DNA of 64,000 nucleotides from Marinobacter sp. F4216 (lineage in GTDB: Bacteria; Pseudomonadota; Gammaproteobacteria; Pseudomonadales; Oleiphilaceae), in NCBI RefSeq assembly GCF_019931195.1, contig NZ_JAIOUO010000009.1, positions 1 to 64,000 on the forward strand, written 5' to 3'. This document shows positions 33,782-43,665 of the stretch, one piece after another. A program made the translations under genes and the position numbers. The notes beneath the pieces were generated by a model. That model searched no databases, was not told the DNA's origin, and worked only from the letters and a program-made list of their open reading frames with translations. How positions within the stretch are numbered: position 1 is the stretch's first letter; the number at the start of each line of letters is the position of its first letter.

Positions 33782-35800
33782 CTAGTCGCCCAGGTCGCCG
33801 AGCAGGGCACTGAGGGTGGCTTTGCCCTTCTTCTGATTCGCCTCCGCGTCCAGGTCGCCTTTGCCTTCCCAGATCACATCTTCTTCGGGCAGTTCATCCA
33901 GGAAGCGGCTCGGGATGGTTTCGATTTTCTCCCCGTATTGCTTGCGTGATGCCGCATAGGTCATGGCCAGGGTCTCCCGGGCGCGGGTGATGCCGACGTA
34001 CATCAGGCGGCGCTCTTCCTCGATGTTGCCCTCTTCAATGCTGCTTCGATGGGGCAGGATCTCTTCTTCCAGTCCCATGATGAACACATGGGGAAATTCC
34101 AGACCCTTTGAGGCGTGCAGGGTCAGTAGCTGGACCTTGTCACTGTCGTCTTCCTCTTCCCGCTGTTCCATCATGTCCCGCAGGATCAGCTTGGTGATGG
34201 CGTCCTCGATGCCGATTTCGTCCGCGGTGCCCTTGCCGTCGTCCAGCATGCGCTGAATGGAATCCACCAGATACCAGATGTTTTCCATACGGCGCTCCGC
34301 CTGCTTGGGGGTGCCGGAGTGCTGGTGCAGCCATTCTTCGTATTCAATGTCAGTGAACAGCTGCTTGATGACCGGAATCGGATCTTCGTTGTGCAGGCGT
34401 TCGCAGGTGGCATCGACCCAGTGGGCAAAACGCCGCAACCGGTCCAGCCCCTTTTCCGCCACGTGGGCTTCGGCACCCATGTCGTGCAGGGAGCGGAACA
34501 GGCTGACATTACGAGTGCGTGCGTAGGTGGCCAGCTGCTCCAGGGTTTTGGGTCCAATCTCGCGCCGTGGCACATTGACAACCCGCAGGAAGGCGGCGTC
34601 GTCGTCCGGATTGATCAGCAGGCGCAGGTAGGACATGGCGTCCTTGATCTCGTTTTTGGAGAAAAATGACTGGCCGCCGGAAAGCCGGTAGGGAATCTGG
34701 TAGGCCTGCAGTTTCATTTCCAGCAAGCGGGCCTGGTGGTTGCCCCGGTACAGCACTGCGAAGTCCCGGAATTCCAGGCCCTGCTTGAGTTTTTTGTCCA
34801 GAATCTCGGCGGCAACACGCTCGTTTTCCGCATCTTCATTGCGGCACCGGATCACCCGCAGTTCGTCACCAATGGTGTGGTCACTCCACAGGGTCTTTTC
34901 GAACACGTGCGGGTTGTTGGCAATGACCGTGTTGGCACTGCGCAGGATCCGGCCGGTGGAGCGGTAGTTCTGCTCCAGCTTGACGATCCTCAGGCTGGGG
35001 AAGTCTTCCTTCAACTGAACCAGGTTTTCCGGACGCGCACCACGCCAGGCGTAGATGGACTGGTCATCATCGCCAACAACGGTAAAGGCGGCCCGCTCGG
35101 CGACCAGCAGTTTGACCAGTTCGTACTGACACACATTGGTGTCCTGATACTCGTCCACCAGCATGTAGCGAATTTTCTTCCGCCACTTGGTCAGCACCTC
35201 GGAATTGGATTGGAACAGCTGCACCGGCAGCAGGATCAGATCGTCAAAATCCACCGCGTTGTAGGCTTTCAGGTATTCGTTGTACTTGCCGTAGACGAGG
35301 GCAATGCGCTGTTCCCGTTCGTCGGCGGCCTTGCTCAGGGCTTCAGCGGGGGTTCGAAGGGCATTCTTCCAGGAAGAAATGGTCATCTGGACGTCGCCCA
35401 CTTCGTCGCCGGCCTCGGCGCTGCCTTCGCTGAACATCAGGTCCTGAAGCAGGGCCTTGGCGTCTTCGGCGTCAAAGATGGAGAAACCGGGGCTGTAGCC
35501 CAGGTGCTCGTGCTCCTCCCGGATCATGTTCAGGCCAAGGTTGTGGAAGGTCGAGACAATCAGCCCCCGGGCCATGGTCCGGTCGACAATGCGGGTCACC
35601 CGTTCTTTCATTTCCCGGGCGGCCTTGTTGGTAAAAGTAACGGCGGCGATGTGGCGGCCGGGGATGCCGACTTCCTCAATCAGGTAGGCAATCTTGCGAG
35701 TGATGACGCTGGTCTTGCCACTGCCGGCACCTGCCAGCACCAGGAGCGGGCCGTTGGCGTAGCGTACCGCCTCACTTTGTCTGGGATTGAGTCTGTTCAC
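33782..35800 (-). CDS. rep: ATP-dependent DNA helicase Rep
   Basis: 672 residues, SF1A 3'-5' helicase that clears proteins ahead of replication forks. Walker A GAGSGKTSVITRKIAYL at about 24, motif Ia VTFTNKAAREMKER, motif II YMLVDEYQDTN, motif III GDDDQSIYAWRGA, motif IV LEQNYRSTGRIL, motif V LLTLHASKGLEFPHVF and motif VI ERRLMYVGITRARETL. The length and C-terminal LPEEDVIWE fit Rep rather than UvrD. GTG start at 35800 gives the canonical MNRLNPRQSEAV opening. Confidence 0.95.
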   Translation of the reverse strand: MNRLNPRQSEAVRYANGPLLVLAGAGSGKTSVITRKIAYLIEEVGIPGRHIAAVTFTNKAAREMKERVTRIVDRTMARGLIVSTFHNLGLNMIREEHEHLGYSPGFSIFDAEDAKALLQDLMFSEGSAEAGDEVGDVQMTISSWKNALRTPAEALSKAADEREQRIALVYGKYNEYLKAYNAVDFDDLILLPVQLFQSNSEVLTKWRKKIRYMLVDEYQDTNVCQYELVKLLVAERAAFTVVGDDDQSIYAWRGARPENLVQLKEDFPSLRIVKLEQNYRSTGRILRSANTVIANNPHVFEKTLWSDHTIGDELRVIRCRNEDAENERVAAEILDKKLKQGLEFRDFAVLYRGNHQARLLEMKLQAYQIPYRLSGGQSFFSKNEIKDAMSYLRLLINPDDDAAFLRVVNVPRREIGPKTLEQLATYARTRNVSLFRSLHDMGAEAHVAEKGLDRLRRFAHWVDATCERLHNEDPIPVIKQLFTDIEYEEWLHQHSGTPKQAERRMENIWYLVDSIQRMLDDGKGTADEIGIEDAITKLILRDMMEQREEEDDSDKVQLLTLHASKGLEFPHVFIMGLEEEILPHRSSIEEGNIEEERRLMYVGITRARETLAMTYAASRKQYGEKIETIPSRFLDELPEEDVIWEGKGDLDAEANQKKGKATLSALLGDLGD

Positions 35801-35992
35801 AGGGTTAGGGTCTGGCCTTGCAAGGAAGAATGAATAACGTCTGGTGATTTTACACGAGCGGAGGCGTCAGTACCTTGTGGATGATACTGCGGTCCCTGGT
35901 TCGTCCTCCTCAAGGGCCGCTTGCCTGATGCCCTTGGCCGCTGTACCTTTCCCCCTTTCCGTTTTTTACCGAGCCAAGTGAACAGAGGTTGC

Positions 35993-38326
35993 ATGAACAG
36001 TATTTCCAGCCGTATTGCCGAAGAACTGGGCGTACGCGAACAGCAGGTCAACGCCACCATCGGGATGCTCGACGAGGGCGCAACGGTTCCGTTTATTGCC
36101 CGTTACCGTAAGGAAGTTACCGGTTCACTGGACGACACCCAACTGCGGACTCTGGAAGAGCGGCTTCGTTACCTGCGCGAACTGGAAGATCGCCGGGCCG
36201 CCATCCTCAGCAGCATTGACGAGCAGGGCAAGCTTACCGACGAGCTTCGAGCCAGCATCAACGAGGCAGACACCAAGAACCGTCTGGAAGACCTGTATCT
36301 GCCGTACAAGCCAAAGCGTCGTACCAAGGCGCAGATTGCCCGTGAGGCTGGGCTGGAGCCGTTAGCGGACGCTCTCTTTGACGATCCCACCCTGGAGCCT
36401 GAAGCCACCGCTCAGGGTTATCTCAATGCCGATGCCGGTATCGACGACACCAAAGCCGCGCTGGATGGGGCCCGTTACATCCTGATGGAGCGGTTTGCCG
36501 AAGACGCCGAACTGCTCGGCAGCCTCCGTGACTTTATCTGGAATGGTGGCCAGTTGAAGGTCACCGTAGTTGAAGGCAAAGAGAACGAAGGGGCGAAATT
36601 CCGGGATTACTTTGATCACGTTGAGCCTCTCAAGAAGGTGCCTTCCCACCGGGCGCTGGCGATCCTGCGGGGTCGCAATGAGGGCATCCTGACCTATGCC
36701 ATCGTGATGGAGGAGGAAAGCAATGATCGCCGTCAGCCCCACCCGGCTGAGCAGCGTATTGCCGCCCACTGGAACATCCGTGACGCCGGCCGCGCCGCTG
36801 ACAAGTGGTTGTCTGAAGTGGTGCGCTGGACCTGGCGTGTAAAACTGTCCACGCAGATCGAAACCGATCTGATGGGGCAGGTGCGGGAAACCGCCGAAAA
36901 CGAGGCCATCAACGTGTTTGCCGCCAACCTGAAAGACCTCCTGTTGCTGGCACCGGCGGGGCCGCGCCCGACGCTGGGTCTGGATCCTGGCCTGCGTACC
37001 GGAGTCAAAGTGGCGGTGATCGACGGCACCGGCAAGGTGGCCGGCCATGGTGCGATCTTCCCACACGCGCCAAAGAACCAGTGGGATCGTTCCATTGAGC
37101 AGCTGGCTGCCCTGTGTCGTGAACACAAGATAGAGCTGGTCGCGATCGGTAACGGCACAGCTTCCCGCGAAACCGAGAAACTGGTGGGCGATCTGTGCAA
37201 ACGTTACCCGGAACTCAAGCTGGCTCGCATTGTGGTCAACGAGTCTGGTGCGTCCATCTATTCCGCGTCCGAATTTGCCGCCCGTGAACTGCCGGATCTC
37301 GACGTCACCATCCGTGGCGCCGTGTCTATTGGTCGTCGTCTGCAGGACCCGCTGGCGGAGCTGGTGAAGATCGAACCCAAGTCCATCGGGGTGGGCCAGT
37401 ACCAGCATGATGTATCCCAGGTTCAGCTGTCCCGAAGCCTGGATGCGGTGGTCGAGGACTGTGTAAACGGTGTGGGTGTGGACCTGAACACCGCGTCGGT
37501 TCCTCTGCTCTCACGGGTGTCTGGCCTGAACCAGAGCATTGCCCAGAACATTGTGGATTTCCGGAACCAGAACGGTCTGTTCAACAGCCGCAAGCAGTTG
37601 CTGAAAGTGTCACGCCTTGGCGATCGCACGTTTGAGCAGGCGGCCGGCTTCCTGCGTATCCACGGTGGCGAGAATCCTCTGGATCGTTCTTCGGTGCACC
37701 CGGAAGCTTACGTCGTGGTGGAGGACATTGCCGCCAAGAACAACCGCAAGGTTGAGGACATCATTGGCGACGCCGCCTTCCTGCGCGGCCTGAATCCGCA
37801 GGATTACGTGACTGAGCAGTTTGGCCTTCCGACCATCAAGGACATTTTCACCGAGCTGGAGAAACCTGGGCGGGATCCGCGTCCGGAGTTCCGGTTTGCC
37901 AGCTTCGAGGAAGGGGTGGAAACCCTCAGCGACCTCAAGCCAGGCATGATCCTGGAAGGCTCGGTCACCAACGTGACTAACTTCGGCGCGTTTGTAGACA
38001 TTGGCGTCCATCAGGACGGACTGGTGCACATCTCCGCCCTGTCCCATACTTTCGTCAACGATCCGCGAGACGTCGTCAAAGCGGGTGACATCGTCAAGGT
38101 CAAGGTGATGGTTGTGGACATCCCCCGCAAGCGTATTGCCCTGTCGATGCGGATGGACGATCAGCCTGGCGAAAAGAAAGATGCGCCAGCCAACCGTTCC
38201 TCTCGCAGCGAACAAAAAGCCGGCGGTCGCGGAGCGCGCCAGTCGTCGCCCGCGCAGAAACCGCAGGGAGCGATGGCCGGGGCTCTTGCGCAGGCCATGG
38301 CCTCTGCTCGCAAAGGTGGTCGCTAA
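35993..38326 (+). CDS. tex: Transcription accessory protein Tex
   Basis: 777 residues, nucleic-acid-binding factor linked to transcription and RNA handling. The N-terminal helical Tex domain begins [23 protein letters not shown], with [18 protein letters not shown] YqgF/RNase H-like domain (about 320-450) has [18 protein letters not shown] helix-hairpin-helix region (about 490-560) has [18 protein letters not shown]. The C-terminal S1 domain (about 645-715) has [22 protein letters not shown], followed by a basic Ser/Gln/Arg-rich tail. ATG 35993 gives the conserved start; the longer frame from 35921 adds unrelated sequence. Confidence 0.95.
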   Translation: MNSISSRIAEELGVREQQVNATIGMLDEGATVPFIARYRKEVTGSLDDTQLRTLEERLRYLRELEDRRAAILSSIDEQGKLTDELRASINEADTKNRLEDLYLPYKPKRRTKAQIAREAGLEPLADALFDDPTLEPEATAQGYLNADAGIDDTKAALDGARYILMERFAEDAELLGSLRDFIWNGGQLKVTVVEGKENEGAKFRDYFDHVEPLKKVPSHRALAILRGRNEGILTYAIVMEEESNDRRQPHPAEQRIAAHWNIRDAGRAADKWLSEVVRWTWRVKLSTQIETDLMGQVRETAENEAINVFAANLKDLLLLAPAGPRPTLGLDPGLRTGVKVAVIDGTGKVAGHGAIFPHAPKNQWDRSIEQLAALCREHKIELVAIGNGTASRETEKLVGDLCKRYPELKLARIVVNESGASIYSASEFAARELPDLDVTIRGAVSIGRRLQDPLAELVKIEPKSIGVGQYQHDVSQVQLSRSLDAVVEDCVNGVGVDLNTASVPLLSRVSGLNQSIAQNIVDFRNQNGLFNSRKQLLKVSRLGDRTFEQAAGFLRIHGGENPLDRSSVHPEAYVVVEDIAAKNNRKVEDIIGDAAFLRGLNPQDYVTEQFGLPTIKDIFTELEKPGRDPRPEFRFASFEEGVETLSDLKPGMILEGSVTNVTNFGAFVDIGVHQDGLVHISALSHTFVNDPRDVVKAGDIVKVKVMVVDIPRKRIALSMRMDDQPGEKKDAPANRSSRSEQKAGGRGARQSSPAQKPQGAMAGALAQAMASARKGGR

Positions 38327-38391
38327 CCCCATTCTCTTTTCACCAGCTGGCACCGCTTCATTGAGCGTGCCGGCGGCAGCAGGAGTTCACG

Positions 38392-39951
38392 ATGGCTGGA
38401 TCCCGCTTTTCTGTTTTGCGCCAGTTTGCCGAAAGTGACTGGCATGGTTTTCTGAAAGGGGTGGAAAAAGAAGGTCTGCGGGTAGACCGCAACGGCTTTA
38501 TTGCGCAAACGCCTCATCCGAAAGCCCTGGGTTCCGCGTTGACCCATCCCCGGATTACCACCGACTACTCGGAAGCCTTGCTGGAATTGATTACCCCGGT
38601 TTGTCGCACGACCAGCGACCTGCTGACGTCGCTCCGGCAGATCCACCAGTTTGTGCAGCAGAATCTGGGTGACGAGGTGTTCTGGGCTGCGAGCATGCCC
38701 AGCGCGCTGGATGGCGACCCCAGTATCCCCATCGCGGAATACGGTACCTCCAACATCGGTCGCCTGAAGCATGTTTATCGGCAGGGGCTGGCGGTTCGCT
38801 ATGGCCGCATGATGCAGAGCATCGCCGGTGCACATTACAACCTGTCCCTCCCGGACGAGTTCTGGCGTACCTGGCAGGCAGCGCTGGGGAATCAGCAGAA
38901 GCTGAAGGACTTCAAGTCGGATCAGTATTTCTGGCTGGTACGGAATTTCCGTCGTCGCAGCTGGTTGCTGATGTTGCTGTTCGGGGCCTCGCCGGCCCTG
39001 GATGCGAGCTTTGTGGCGAATGTCAGTCACAATCTTTCACGGTTTGATGATCAATCCTGGTTTGGTGAGCAGGCGACTTCGTTGCGGATGGGGGATCTTG
39101 GGTATCACAACAACGCCCAGTCGTCCCTGAACATCTGTTTCAACGAACTGGGCACCTACACCAAAACACTGCACCGGGCGATTCATACGCCCTGGCCGGA
39201 GTACGAAACCATTGGCAACCGTCGTGGTGACGACTTCATTCAGATCAATACCAGCGTGCTGCAAATTGAGAACGAATACTACAGTGCGGTCCGGCCAAAG
39301 CGCACCACCGAGCGCGGCGAAAAGCCCATTCAGGCTCTGGATGCGCGGGGTGTGGAATACATCGAGGTTCGCTGTCTCGACCTGGATCCGTTCTCACCGG
39401 TGGGCGTGAATGCCAGTCAGATCGATTTTATGGACCTGTTCCTGCTGGATTGCCTGCTGGAAGACAGTCCACGTATCGGCGACGACGAGTGCGAACGGCT
39501 GGATGACAACTACAAGGATGTGGTTGCCCGAGGGCGCGATCCGGAACTGAAACTGTGTAGCGGTGGTTCGCGGGAATCGATGATGAATACGGCCAACGAA
39601 CTGCTGGACCAACTCGAGCCGTTGGCAGAGTTGCTTGATGGCTGGGGCGACGGCACGACTTACCGGTCTGCGCTAGCAGACCAGCGCCGCAAGCTGGAGG
39701 CGCCCGATCTCTCCGGAGTGCCTTCCGCCCAAGTGCTGGCTGCCATGGATAGTCAGCGTATGGGACACCGGGAGTGGGCACTGGCCATGTCCCGTCAGCA
39801 TCAGGACTCGCTGCGACAGGAAGGACTCGATGCAGAGGTTCTGTCGGAATTTCAGGCGATGTCCGAGGCTTCTTTGGCCGAACAGCGGCAGATGGAAGAA
39901 GAGGATAACGAGCCCTTTGACCAGTTCCTGGAGCGCTACGTTCAGACTTAA
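38392..39951 (+). CDS. gshA: Glutamate-cysteine ligase
   Basis: 519 residues. Makes gamma-glutamylcysteine, the first step of glutathione synthesis. Proteobacterial type I GshA. It opens with the substrate-binding segment FLKGVEKEGLRVDRNGFIA, then THPRITTDYSEALLELITPV, FWAASMPS, and ARGVEYIEVRCLDLDPFSPVG near the middle. It ends with a helical tail typical of the E. coli-like enzyme. Starts 65 bp after tex on the same strand. Confidence 0.95.
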   Translation: MAGSRFSVLRQFAESDWHGFLKGVEKEGLRVDRNGFIAQTPHPKALGSALTHPRITTDYSEALLELITPVCRTTSDLLTSLRQIHQFVQQNLGDEVFWAASMPSALDGDPSIPIAEYGTSNIGRLKHVYRQGLAVRYGRMMQSIAGAHYNLSLPDEFWRTWQAALGNQQKLKDFKSDQYFWLVRNFRRRSWLLMLLFGASPALDASFVANVSHNLSRFDDQSWFGEQATSLRMGDLGYHNNAQSSLNICFNELGTYTKTLHRAIHTPWPEYETIGNRRGDDFIQINTSVLQIENEYYSAVRPKRTTERGEKPIQALDARGVEYIEVRCLDLDPFSPVGVNASQIDFMDLFLLDCLLEDSPRIGDDECERLDDNYKDVVARGRDPELKLCSGGSRESMMNTANELLDQLEPLAELLDGWGDGTTYRSALADQRRKLEAPDLSGVPSAQVLAAMDSQRMGHREWALAMSRQHQDSLRQEGLDAEVLSEFQAMSEASLAEQRQMEEEDNEPFDQFLERYVQT

Positions 39952-40066
39952 TCAGAACTCCATTCCAACTCCCATGGACCTGTATCACAAATTCACAGTG
40001 CAGGTTTGTGGGGGATGGAACCGACTGTTAGTTTTTACGTCACGACCGAACAAGGAGAGTGGTGGC

Positions 40067-40282
40067 ATGGCCAGGGATATCAAGCTCGGCTGGGACGTAG
40101 AAGCGCTGAATAAGGCCTATCGACAGGGTTATATGGCGGCGTCCATGGGTATGGACAAAAGCCGTTGTCCCTACCGTGGTGACGTGGTCATTGCCGCCTG
40201 GGAAGCTGGCTGGGACGATGCTTCCGAGGCGGTTAGCCAGCAAAAGAACCAGGACGACGACTTTTTCTCCTGCATCGCCTGA
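40067..40282 (+). CDS. rmf: Ribosome modulation factor
   Basis: 71 residues. Promotes 100S ribosome dimers in stationary phase. The core LNKAYRQGYMAASMGMDKSRCPY and the later AAWEAGWDDA match RMF (RAYxxGYxAGxxGxSRxxCPF, then WxxGWR). AAGGAG lies 10 nt before ATG 40067; the longer frame from 39830 overlaps gshA and is unrelated. About 15 residues longer at the N-terminus than the E. coli protein and acidic at the C-terminus. Confidence 0.85.
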   Translation: MARDIKLGWDVEALNKAYRQGYMAASMGMDKSRCPYRGDVVIAAWEAGWDDASEAVSQQKNQDDDFFSCIA

Positions 40283-40670
40283 CCCTCTCCAGCGCATCCT
40301 GCGCTATCTCTGCACCACAAACTCAAGTTAACAGAACCCCGGTGACGGATTCGCCGGTCTGCTGCTCTTCGTATACCCGATGGATCCGGCTTTTTTGCCT
40401 TGTCACGCAACGCCTGCTGACCCTTGATGGAGGTTGGTTGCCCGGTCCCGGTCCTGTTCACCAAACAACCTCACCCGTTCGTGGCGCAGCCGGAGCAGAA
40501 AGAGCGTAAGCGCCATCAGGGGCAGGAACGAGGTCAGTTGCTGTGTCATAGCCTTGATGTTGGTCATGGTTTAGGGTTTAGTGGCGACGGCATGTCGCGC
40601 ATTTGGATGGCCGGAGCACAACAGCCCGGTGCGACGATGCAGTTTAAATTCACTGGCTTGAGGATGTGTT
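40283..40670. other. 388-bp gap between rmf and dsbB
   Basis: Contains one possible small minus-strand ORF (listed separately) and otherwise nothing recognisable. No clear terminator for rmf was seen. Confidence 0.35.
40403..40567 (-). CDS. Possible small membrane protein
   Basis: 54 residues with one hydrophobic helix (LTSFLPLMALTLFLLRL) followed by a basic segment (RLRHERVRLFG). Small proteins of this form sit in many intergenic regions, but there is no ribosome-binding site in front of the ATG, so this is tentative. Confidence 0.25.
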   Translation of the reverse strand: MTNIKAMTQQLTSFLPLMALTLFLLRLRHERVRLFGEQDRDRATNLHQGSAGVA

Positions 40671-41174
40671 TTGACGAGCAGGACCGTGTTTGGCTTGGTA
40701 TGTCTGGTGTGTGCCGCGCTGCTGGGTGTGGCCTTCTACATGGAGTACGTGATGGGTTTGGAGCCCTGTCCGCTGTGCTGGTTGCAGCGGTTTGGTTTCA
40801 TCGGCGCCGGGCTGGTTGCTTTGCTCGGCTTGTTGCATGGTCCTTCTGGCCTGGGCGTTCGTATATACGGTTTCATGCTGGCTGTTATGTCGGGCGTGGG
40901 CCTGGCGCTGGCGGGCCGGCAGCTGTGGTTACAAAGCCTGCCGGCGGATCAGGTCCCGGCGTGTGGCCCGTCCGTGGATTACATGCTGGAGGTATTGCCG
41001 TTCTTCGAAGTGTTGTCAACGGCGATACGTGGCACGGGAGACTGCGCTGAGGTAGTCTGGCGCTTTCTCGGCCTGAGTATTCCCGGCTGGACAGCTGTCT
41101 TTTTCTGCGTATTGATAGTTGTCGGTTTGGTGCTGCTTTTACGCGGATCGGGACAGGAGCGCAGGGCTCTGTGA
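40671..41174 (+). CDS. dsbB: Disulfide bond formation protein B
   Basis: 167 residues. Inner-membrane quinone reductase that reoxidises DsbA. Four transmembrane helices. First Cys pair C33/C36 (GLEPCPLCWLQR), second pair C98 and C125 in the periplasmic loop (PACGPSVDYML and GTGDCAEVVW). TTG start at 40671 with GAGG 9 nt upstream. Next to rsd, as in pseudomonads. Confidence 0.93.
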   Translation: MTSRTVFGLVCLVCAALLGVAFYMEYVMGLEPCPLCWLQRFGFIGAGLVALLGLLHGPSGLGVRIYGFMLAVMSGVGLALAGRQLWLQSLPADQVPACGPSVDYMLEVLPFFEVLSTAIRGTGDCAEVVWRFLGLSIPGWTAVFFCVLIVVGLVLLLRGSGQERRAL

Positions 41175-41274
41175 ATAAGGTTGCGAGGGCCCTCGCCTTG
41201 GAGTAATTTGAAAATTAACCAAGAATAATTGGGTCAGTTCAGAACGCTGGCCGGGCGAATGGAGACCAGGGGTC

Positions 41275-41754
41275 ATGTTGGAAAACTGCCGGAATGCCAG
41301 GGAACGTTGGGGTGGCGTCAGTGAATTGATTGATCGCTGGCTCAAGGAACGTCAGGAATTACTGGTTCTGTATTGCGAGCTGTCAGGCGAGAGCGAAGGC
41401 GTCGAGCCGGAGATCCTGCGCCACAAGCTGGTCCGCCTGTGCGAGGTTCTGGTTGACTACGTATCGGCCGGTCATTTCGAGATCTATGAGCAGCTGATCG
41501 AAGAAGCGAAGGAGTTCAATGATGGCGGCATCGAACTGGCAGCGAAGGTCTATCCCCGCCTTGAGGAAACCACAGAAGTTGCGTTGAACTTCAATGACAA
41601 GCTCGACGGTTGCGAGGCAACGGACGAAGGTGTGAAGTCCATGTTTGACGACCTGTCCAAACTGGGCGAGGCTCTGGAGAGTCGGTTCGAAGTGGAGGAT
41701 TTCCTGATCGAACACTTGCACAACGTACACGCTGGCAAAGAAGCCCCGGTCTGA
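41275..41754 (+). CDS. rsd: Regulator of sigma D (anti-sigma-70), AlgQ-like
   Basis: 159 residues, helical bundle that binds sigma-70 region 4 (Rsd in E. coli, AlgQ in Pseudomonas). Hallmark opening RNARERWGGVSELIDRWLKERQELLVLYCEL. Further conserved LCEVLVDYVSAGHFEIYEQL. Located 100 bp after dsbB, a common arrangement. Confidence 0.93.
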   Translation: MLENCRNARERWGGVSELIDRWLKERQELLVLYCELSGESEGVEPEILRHKLVRLCEVLVDYVSAGHFEIYEQLIEEAKEFNDGGIELAAKVYPRLEETTEVALNFNDKLDGCEATDEGVKSMFDDLSKLGEALESRFEVEDFLIEHLHNVHAGKEAPV

Positions 41755-41784
41755 TCTGATCAGGCTTCCAACAGTCACAAAAAA

Positions 41785-41818
41785 GCCTCAGCACCGGAAA
41801 CCGGGCTGAGGCTTTTTT
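41785..41818. terminator. Bidirectional terminator between rsd and the FKBP gene
   Basis: GCCTCAGC and GCTGAGGC form a stem around 12 nt, with six T on the right and a run of A on the left. Confidence 0.85.
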
Positions 41819-41830
41819 GATGCCGGCAGC

Positions 41831-42568
41831 TTATTCGCTGTCAGCTTCGCTTTCTTCGTCGGCGCCCGGGTTAACGTCGAGCAGTTCAACGTCAAACACC
41901 AGGGTTTCGTTCGGGCCGATAGCCCTGTTGCCGCCAGGGCCGTACGCCAGTTCAGCCGGGATGAAGAGCTTGTAGCGAGCGCCTTCACTCATCAGCTGAA
42001 GACCTTCTGTCCAGCCCGGAATCACCTGGTTCAGGGCGAAGGTTACCGGCTCGCCGCGCTCGCGTGAGCTATCAAATACCTCGCCGGAGAGCAGTTCGCC
42101 GGTGTAATGAACCTGAACGGTGTCGGTAGCGGCCGGCTTGTCGCCGTCACCTTCTGCCAGCACCTCGTACTGCAGGCCGGATTCGGTCGTGGTCACCTCT
42201 TCGCGGGCGCTGTTCTCAGCCAGGAAAGCTTCGCCCGCTTTCTTATTCTTCTGGGCCAACTCTTCCATCTGCTTGACCTGTTGCTCCTGAAGATCCTGTT
42301 GGTAGGTCATCAGGGCTTCCTGGATTTCCTCGCGGGTCATGCGCTGGGTTTCCTCGTCACCTGCATGGCCATGCTGGATGCCTTGGAGAAACTGATCCAT
42401 CTGCAGGTCGGGAAGGTCGTTCTTCATGCGCTCGCCGAGCACCAGACCCATGCCGTAGCTGACTTTTTCATTGGTGGAATCCAGCTTCGGGTCTTCGGGT
42501 GTTTCCTGGGGGGCTGAACAACCGGCAACCAGACCTGCCACTGCCAGCGCTAGCATTGTTTTTTTCAT
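41831..42568 (-). CDS. FKBP-type peptidyl-prolyl isomerase, lipoprotein (Mip/FkpA-like)
   Basis: 245 residues. Periplasmic folding helper. Lipoprotein signal with lipobox LVAGC (Cys near residue 17). N-terminal dimerisation helices to about residue 125, then the FKBP domain with VQVHYTGELLSGEVFDSS, GEPVTFALNQVIPGWTEGLQ and FIPAELAYG. It ends in an acidic tail. ATG 42568 is used because it begins the signal peptide (MKKTMLALAVAG); a start at 42586 would add six residues. Confidence 0.92.
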   Translation of the reverse strand: MKKTMLALAVAGLVAGCSAPQETPEDPKLDSTNEKVSYGMGLVLGERMKNDLPDLQMDQFLQGIQHGHAGDEETQRMTREEIQEALMTYQQDLQEQQVKQMEELAQKNKKAGEAFLAENSAREEVTTTESGLQYEVLAEGDGDKPAATDTVQVHYTGELLSGEVFDSSRERGEPVTFALNQVIPGWTEGLQLMSEGARYKLFIPAELAYGPGGNRAIGPNETLVFDVELLDVNPGADEESEADSE

Positions 42569-42691
42569 CACTTCACCTTTCACCATGTTGCAGGGGCTCC
42601 TGCCCCCGGATCGTGTATTCGGAACGCAGAAGGTAACGGGTTATGGCTGTGGATGCCACTGAACATGTGTTAAGAAAGTGGACCCTTTCTC

Positions 42692-43066
42692 TCAGCTGCC
42701 GTTACTTCCCGGAGTTGGGCTCATGGCGAAAGGAGCGTGGTAGGGGGCCTGCCAGTCCGTTTCCGGCGCAGCGGCAGTGCCACTGTCACTGACCCGTTCA
42801 ATGGCCAGGCTGTTCCATGGATCGTTCTCTGGCGGCTGGTCGGCAAAGTGCCAGTGGCCGTTGTTATCGCGCCACTTGAAGATGATGTCCGGCCCATCGA
42901 TGGACACGGGGGTGGGAACCAGGCCCTCAAAAGCCGGAATGTCGGTCTGCTTTTCTTCTGCGACGGGCTCGGTGACCTGCTCTGGGGCTTCAAGGCCGAA
43001 AAAGATCAACAGCATCAGCAGCCCGAGCGCCGGGAACGAGAGTCGCAGCAGCCACTTCGTTATCAT
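42692..43066 (-). CDS. DUF4124-like membrane-anchored protein
   Basis: 124 residues. One N-terminal transmembrane helix (LSFPALGLLMLLIFFGL), a linker, then IIFKWRDNNGHWHFADQPP, the core of DUF4124 (x-W-x-D-x-x-G-x-x-x-x-S/A-D-x-P). Function unknown, envelope-facing. ATG 43066 is chosen because GGGAG precedes it and the helix follows directly. Overlaps the next gene by 4 nt. Confidence 0.75.
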   Translation of the reverse strand: MITKWLLRLSFPALGLLMLLIFFGLEAPEQVTEPVAEEKQTDIPAFEGLVPTPVSIDGPDIIFKWRDNNGHWHFADQPPENDPWNSLAIERVSDSGTAAAPETDWQAPYHAPFAMSPTPGSNGS

Positions 43067-43620
43067 GGCAAGGGTTCTCCCTTGGGGAAGTTGGCCAGCG
43101 TCCTGGCCAATGAGTTCAAATAGGGTGTAATGCACCGGGACAATCCCGTTACCGGAGCCGCAGCCTCAAGATTCCTCTGAATCAGTCCGTCACGTCCGTG
43201 CATGTCGCACGTTTCAGAGTTGTTCTTCATCAGGGAATGCCATGCCAGTGCCAGTTCTATGCGTTCAGCCTCCAGTTCAAGACTGGCCACGCCTGGTCTA
43301 AATGACTGACATGCCTCGTGATGTTTCGGTAAAGCCTGTCTGGCACTGCGTAATGCTGTGGTGACACGCTTTCGCCACACTTTTAGCGTATCATCCTCGT
43401 CGCCCGAATAGCGATGGCCATTAAGGGCCAGCCATCCGGCACAGAGGATTCTCGTAACACTCCAGCCTTGTTCCTGTAACGCCAGGCAGCTTTCCTTAAC
43501 GCCTGGTTGTTTCCAGAAACCAATAGCAAAACGCCAGAGAGGGTTATCGGGTTCCAATTGATTGGGCAGTGTCAGAGGTATTTCCTCTGCGGGGTCATGA
43601 TTTTCAGACCGAATCGGCAT
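43063..43620 (-). CDS. TIGR02444/DUF2390 family protein
   Basis: 185 residues, helical, function unknown. DNPLWRFAIGFWKQPGVKESCLALQEQGWSVTRILCAGWLA is the family signature (NPLWxFALxxYxxPGVxxACLxLQ). It commonly lies beside the ABC-F ATPase gene in gammaproteobacteria, as here (divergent, 45 bp apart). Confidence 0.85.
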   Translation of the reverse strand: MPIRSENHDPAEEIPLTLPNQLEPDNPLWRFAIGFWKQPGVKESCLALQEQGWSVTRILCAGWLALNGHRYSGDEDDTLKVWRKRVTTALRSARQALPKHHEACQSFRPGVASLELEAERIELALAWHSLMKNNSETCDMHGRDGLIQRNLEAAAPVTGLSRCITPYLNSLARTLANFPKGEPLP

Positions 43621-43665
43621 GACTCAGAGCCTTTCCTGACACCGTTACGTTGATAAAATGGACCG

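Noticed and set aside
34736..35833. 365-codon ORF antisense to rep
   Set aside because: Composition is that of a reverse-frame shadow; Rep motifs on the other strand are complete.
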